From: Paenibacillus_E sp040812395
GTDB taxonomy: Bacteria > Bacillota > Bacilli > Paenibacillales > NBRC-103111
Assembly (NCBI RefSeq): GCF_040812395.1
Contig: NZ_JBFNXH010000011.1
Coordinates: 124,001-188,000 of the forward strand
Direction: 5' to 3'
DNA: 64,000 nt
Part shown: positions 60,763 to 64,000 of the stretch, one piece after another
Position numbering within the stretch: position 1 is the first letter of the stretch
Layout: each line of letters opens with the position of its first letter
Notes under the pieces: generated by a model
Told to the model about the DNA's origin: nothing
Databases searched by the model: none
What the model saw: the letters and a program-made list of their open reading frames with translations, nothing else
Program-made: the position numbers and the translations under genes

Positions 60763-60808
60763 AAAAAACCTCGAACGCGCAGCGACAAGGCTGAGCATCC
60801 AAGGTTTT
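60763..60808 (-). terminator. Intrinsic terminator of the HAD gene
   Basis: On the minus strand AACCTTGGATGC, a central loop and GCGCGTTCGAGGTT are followed by T-rich sequence. An imperfect stem located 31 bp past the stop at 60839. Confidence 0.65.
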
Positions 60809-60838
60809 TCACGGTCCAGTTCTGTTCATCATCCTGCG

Positions 60839-61474
60839 TCAGGACAGTGTCAAAAGAATTTTTAATAACTCCGCAGGTGAGTTAACCAAATAATTAGGAT
60901 TGCCGCTATGCAGCAAGTCAGGGGCGTCGTACCCCCAAGTTACCGCAATAATGGGTACGCCCAACTTTTTACAGGCTTCAATGTCACGGAGCTCGTCGCC
61001 GACATAAATAATTTGAGATGGGGATACGCCCCACTGCTTCATGATTTTACGAATCGAATTATGCTTACCGAAGAGATGCTTGGCAGTTATGATTTCTTTG
61101 AAGGAGCCGTCCAGTTTATTATGTTTGAGGAAGAGACGAATGTTGCCTGCCGAATTCGAAGAGAGGATCGAACTCCTCACGCCTTGCGCCGACAAGCGGG
61201 CAATAATCTCCTTCATACCGGGTACGATATGCAGCGTACGAATGTTCTCTTGATATCGCACTCGTCCAGCCATAGCGAGCTTCGGAATTTGCAGGACAGG
61301 AACACCGAGACGTTCCACGCGTTCATAGATCGAGAGGGAGCGGAGAGGTGCGAGATCTTGGTCACGAATGATGCGAAAACGATGCTGAACCGCCATTTCA
61401 TTATAAAGCTTAACGAGCAGCGCTCTGGAATCGACCAATGTGCCATCAAAATCAAAGAGGATATGCTTTGCCAT
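60839..61474 (-). CDS. HAD-superfamily phosphatase (phosphoglycolate phosphatase-like)
   Basis: 211 residues. HAD motif I is ILFDFDGTLVDSRALL at the N-terminus (nucleophile D and acid D), motif II lies in SSILSSNSAGN near residue 99, motif III Lys near KHNSIRKIM, and motif IV is IIYVGDELRDIEACKKLG near 155. A small helical cap lies between motifs I and II, the class I type. It resembles phosphoglycolate phosphatase and pyrophosphatase PpaX; the substrate is uncertain. Its ATG shares one base with the TGA stop of the upstream cysteine-containing gene, so the two are co-translated. Confidence 0.88.
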   Translation of the reverse strand: MAKHILFDFDGTLVDSRALLVKLYNEMAVQHRFRIIRDQDLAPLRSLSIYERVERLGVPVLQIPKLAMAGRVRYQENIRTLHIVPGMKEIIARLSAQGVRSSILSSNSAGNIRLFLKHNKLDGSFKEIITAKHLFGKHNSIRKIMKQWGVSPSQIIYVGDELRDIEACKKLGVPIIAVTWGYDAPDLLHSGNPNYLVNSPAELLKILLTLS

Positions 61475-61764
61475 CAGGACGTATATAGAAATAAGGCCGG
61501 ACCCTCAGGGGGTACTTGACGGACTTGATTATGAACAAACTCATCAATCGGATCCAATGCAAGATGAGGGTTGTTCACATCCCGCACATCTTCCCAAATG
61601 CAGGTAACCCCATCCGTGTAGCCTTCCGCGCCGCCAGCAAACATTTTACAGGCGCTGCAAAATTGCTCCAACTGCTGGGCGTCCAGTTTAACGATTTTAT
61701 TACGGAGACAGCAGTAAATTTCGTGGTCGGCATTACATACATTAACATGTGTAATCAGAGCCAT
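61474..61764 (-). CDS. Small cysteine-rich hypothetical protein
   Basis: 96 residues from the ATG at 61764; an ATG at 61791 is the longer option. Six cysteines in the N-terminal two thirds (VNVCNADHEIYCCLR, QFCSACKM, VTCIWEDVRD), with a His near the first, could form a metal site. The rest is ALDPIDEFVHNQV and a Pro-rich end. I do not recognise a named family. Translational coupling to the HAD phosphatase (TGATG) implies related function. No signal peptide is present. Confidence 0.6.
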   Translation of the reverse strand: MALITHVNVCNADHEIYCCLRNKIVKLDAQQLEQFCSACKMFAGGAEGYTDGVTCIWEDVRDVNNPHLALDPIDEFVHNQVRQVPPEGPALFLYTS

Positions 61765-61927
61765 CTTCCTAATCAACTCCTTGCGGCACATTTTGTGTGT
61801 AATAGTAAGTGTATCGATGTACTATTAAATGTATGACAGTTTTTTGTAAACGAGAGAATATTTCTCACGATATCTTGCCTAAATTTGTTACAATGAGAAA
61901 AAATGAAATAAGTGAGGAAGTAGCTGC

Positions 61928-62506
61928 ATGCAAAATTGGTCTCATTACGCGATCCCTTTTCTTATCGTCGTACTCATAATCTACCGCCGTACAAGACGGG
62001 CAATCGGGTTCCAACGGCTTTCCACGCGCAGACTGAAATTTCGCCTTACCCTATTCAGCATCCTTGGCATTATCATCTTTTTATTTGGCTTCGTGCATCC
62101 GATCCACTTTATCGGCTATGCGGTCGGCCTGGCGGCTGGCGTCGGTCTCGGGCTTTTGGCCATTCGCCATACCCGTTTCGAGCATCGCTCTGACGGATGG
62201 TATTTCCGAACCCACTTATGGATCGAGATTGCCGTACTGGTGCTCTTTCTCGGCCGGATTGCTTATCGGATCGTCTTCATCGCCGCAGCACCCAATTCCT
62301 CATACACAAGCATGAACCCCGCAGATCCGTCACAATTTATGCGAGATCCGGTGACGGCCGGCGTCTTCTTTATCATTGTGTCCTACTACGTACTCTACTT
62401 CAGCTACCTGCTGCGGGAGGAGAGTAAACTGGACAAAAATCCGACTTCCCTGGATGGCCACTCATCGTCCACGACGAATTCAGACCCAACCTTAGATCGC
62501 ATATAA
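61928..62506 (+). CDS. CcdC/DUF1453-like membrane protein
   Basis: 192 residues with about four to five transmembrane segments: HYAIPFLIVVLIIYRRTRRA at the start, FRLTLFSILGIIIFLFGFVH near residue 40, AVGLAAGVGLGLLAIRHTRF near 65, and two more to about 165. A polar tail rich in Ser/Thr/Asp follows. The layout and the YRRTRRAIGFQRLS segment resemble CcdC, a protein associated with cytochrome c biogenesis genes in Bacillus. No other cytochrome c gene is nearby. AGGAAG lies upstream of the ATG. Confidence 0.75.
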   Translation: MQNWSHYAIPFLIVVLIIYRRTRRAIGFQRLSTRRLKFRLTLFSILGIIIFLFGFVHPIHFIGYAVGLAAGVGLGLLAIRHTRFEHRSDGWYFRTHLWIEIAVLVLFLGRIAYRIVFIAAAPNSSYTSMNPADPSQFMRDPVTAGVFFIIVSYYVLYFSYLLREESKLDKNPTSLDGHSSSTTNSDPTLDRI

Positions 62507-62548
62507 GAACGTTATTTAACTCTCGAAAATTTACACGCTGGAAGTAAG

Positions 62549-63347
62549 AAGAACCTGAGGCTGTGCCGAGGGTACTGAAAAAGCCTTTAATAACAAATTA
62601 AATGGCTTTTCAGAACATAAAAAATCCGTTTTTAGCCTGTGAGATGGCTTTAAACGGTTTTTTTCGTTCCGAAAAAACGCAAGTTTTTCAGTGGCCTCGG
62701 CTGTGCCTTAGGTTCTTGTCTACACCCATACATCCAGGCATGGGGAGGGAATTGGGTATGCTGGAGATGGGATTCCAACCGCTATCGCTTTTCCACCCCA
62801 CACCCATTCCCTCTGTTTCTACTTTGTGCTGCCTTCCACTTCTCTTTTCCCTAACGGATCCTCGATTTGGTACTCCTACCTGTGAACACCCTGTATGAGT
62901 AAGATTGCGGGTACATTTCGCCTCCGCAAGCTTCGCATGAAAACGGAGGAGGTACTGCTGGACCGCCAATTCCCCATGCACAGCGATATCGACGGAACTA
63001 CAATGCCTTATTCCACGGTAACGTCCCTGTTCTCCCCCTGAAGCGGAACTAGGGTGCGTTAAATGAGAGAAACCGTGCCTAAAGCCCAGCATTTCCTGCT
63101 CATAACGCACGGTAGTTCCGCGAAATACCCCTACAACCGAAAATATCGCCTCGTAACGCACCTACGTTCCGCTCACCCGTGCAAATAGACGATCTGTCGC
63201 AGTCGAGCCGGTATTTCAATACGCCAAGCCGCTGTGACACTTCCGGATCTTCTACGTCCATCATCTCAAATGCTCGCACCACACGATGCGTGCGGAATCT
63301 CTGCGCTTTGCAAGCTCGTCACACACACATACATGACGACATGTGCT
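62549..63347. repeat. Dispersed intergenic repeat, copy D (longest, carries an insertion)
   Basis: The fourth and fullest copy, between convergent genes. It begins with the same AAGAACCTGAGG hairpin arm as copy A, which is interrupted by a 131-bp insert (62568-62698). It continues through the left segment shared with A and C, then the four units: forward starting at 62994 and 63045, reverse ending at 63119 and 63170. All four are exact matches and centred on 63082. The right-hand extension to about 63347 is shared with B and C. It accounts for most of the 62507-63393 gap. Confidence 0.87.
62568..62698. mobile_element. 131-bp MITE-like insertion with 9-bp target duplication
   Basis: The insert is flanked by direct repeats GGCTGTGCC at 62559-62567 and 62699-62707. 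Its ends are imperfect inverted repeats: GAGGGTACTGAAAAA on the left and GAGGCCACTGAAAAA (reverse complement of the right end), 13 of 15 identical. Inside are two further hairpins (CTGAAAAAGCC with GGCTTTTCAG; AAATCCGTTT with AAACGG). No coding capacity. Removing it restores the hairpin seen intact in copy A, so the insertion is younger than the repeat. The mobilising transposase is not in this window. Confidence 0.85.
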
Positions 63348-63393
63348 TTCTGTTCAAAAAGAGGGCCTCCTGATCAATGACAGGAGCCCTCTT

Positions 63394-63870
63394 TTATTTC
63401 CCCGTGATCTCGACAAGCAGCGCTTCAGATGCGGCGGCCAAATCTGTGCCCTTCACAAAAATTTGCAGTCCTCTACGGCCTGCGCTAATACTAACAGGGT
63501 CTAATCTTGTTACAGATGAATCCAAGAAAAAGGAGTATTTCTTCTTCATGCCCAGCGGAGAAACCCCGCCGCGAATATAACCGGTAAGGGTTTGAATGTC
63601 TTTAACGGCGACCATCTCGACTTTTTTATTTCCACTAACCGCTGCTAAACTCTTTAAGTTAAGTTCTTGATCTCCAGGAATACATGCTGCGAGGATCCCG
63701 GTTTTATCTCCGCGCAGCACCAAGGTTTTGAAAAGCTGATGAACCGGAATACCGACTTTCTCAGCAACTGTTGCTGCATCTAATTGATCTTCGTCCCATT
63801 CGTATTCATGTAATGTGTAAGGAATATGCAGCGCATCTAAGATGCGACAAGCATTCGTCTTCGTAGACAC
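63394..63870 (-). CDS. ybaK: YbaK/EbsC family Cys-tRNA(Pro) deacylase
   Basis: 158 residues from a GTG at 63870 with CAGGTG upstream; a longer frame to 63930 has no site and would touch the next gene. YbaK-fold features: KTNACRILDALHIPYTLHEY at the start, GIPVHQLFKTLVLRGDKTGI near residue 42 (Lys of the editing site), IPGDQELNLKSLAAV near 66, and TLTGYIRGGVSPLGMKKKY near 95 (G-Y-x-x-G-G-x-S-P). It hydrolyses Cys mischarged on tRNA-Pro in trans. Length matches the E. coli enzyme (159). Confidence 0.92.
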   Translation of the reverse strand: MSTKTNACRILDALHIPYTLHEYEWDEDQLDAATVAEKVGIPVHQLFKTLVLRGDKTGILAACIPGDQELNLKSLAAVSGNKKVEMVAVKDIQTLTGYIRGGVSPLGMKKKYSFFLDSSVTRLDPVSISAGRRGLQIFVKGTDLAAASEALLVEITGK

Positions 63871-63929
63871 TCTATTCACCTGCCCAGCGATTGAATATAG
63901 ATCGTTACACACACGACATGAGCCTCGCA

Positions 63930-64000
63930 TTAAGCATTGTCGACGTTGACCGCCTTCGCGAACTGCGTGTGGTACAGCCGCGCATACAGCCCCTCCTGCG
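63930..64000 (-). CDS. C-terminal end of an ABC exporter (partial)
   Basis: Only the last 22 codons are in the window: QEGLYARLYHTQFAKAVNVD then NA and TAA at 63930. The 'G-L-Y-A-R-L-Y-x-x-Q-F' ending is characteristic of fused membrane-ATPase ABC exporters (ABCB type), just after the nucleotide-binding domain. It ends 60 bp upstream of the ybaK start. The identification rests on a short stretch, so it is tentative. Confidence 0.6.
   Translation of the reverse strand, partial: QEGLYARLYHTQFAKAVNVDNA

Overview
The window looks like chromosomal DNA from a spore-forming, low-to-medium GC member of the Paenibacillaceae, most likely Paenibacillus or a close relative. The evidence is AAGGAGG-type ribosome sites with many TTG/GTG starts, spore-coat genes (CotSA-like, YheC/YheD-like, YjcZ-like), a SpoIIM-like protein, a CcdC-like protein, and sugar importers that lack their own ATPase. 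I saw no rRNA, tRNA, prophage, CRISPR array or transposase gene. Genus is inference from gene content.

Layout. 1-6 kb (minus strand): an epoxide hydrolase (cut by the window edge), a DUF5519 protein and a TetR-controlled efflux pump with two matching 18-bp operators, then a second efflux pump coupled to a saccharopine-dehydrogenase-like oxidoreductase. 6.4-9.8 kb: a spore-surface cluster (GT2, CotSA-like GT4, ATP-grasp). 9.9-15.4 kb: a lipoprotein phosphoesterase, a BcrC-like PAP2 phosphatase, an ABC exporter with a secreted companion, and another GT4. 15.6-16.8 kb: a Fur-controlled PepSY membrane protein. 17.3-23.7 kb: mostly single genes (YjcZ, MBL hydrolase, thioredoxin-like, DedA, LysR/HPP, macrolide-type glycosyltransferase, cupredoxin). 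23.8-26.3 kb: a collapsed GH4 alpha-galactosidase beside an intact AraC/MsmR-type regulator, then a MocR regulator. 27-31 kb: a redox/xenobiotic group (azoreductase, Rrf2, arylamine N-acetyltransferase, XRE, quinone oxidoreductase). 31-34 kb: Crp/Fnr regulator, MFS and GNAT. 34-39.7 kb: a GH43 plus CUT1 sugar importer locus facing an ArsR-type regulator. 40.6-47.6 kb: the MoxR/DUF58/DUF4350/DUF4129 membrane cluster with RDD and SpoIIM proteins. 47.7-54.8 kb: a diguanylate cyclase and a LacI-controlled CUT1 importer with TauE. 54.9-57.7 kb: a two-gene operon of a MidA-like methyltransferase/TPR protein and a protein with the LQRTIGNR signature. 57.9-64 kb: topoisomerase III, an LspA-like protein with an altered active site, HAD phosphatase, CcdC-like protein, YbaK, and the tail of an ABC exporter.

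Two things stand out. First, four intergenic copies (about 6.2, 17.0, 26.7 and 63.1 kb) of a long non-coding repeat. Each carries four 17-bp units of the form GGAAC-N5-TGC-N-TTA, two forward and two reverse, nested around one centre with near-invariant spacing; 14 of 16 units match exactly. One copy has been hit by a 131-bp MITE-like insert with a 9-bp target duplication. Second, the methyltransferase-TPR / LQRTIGNR operon resembles cargo of contractile injection systems but stands alone here.
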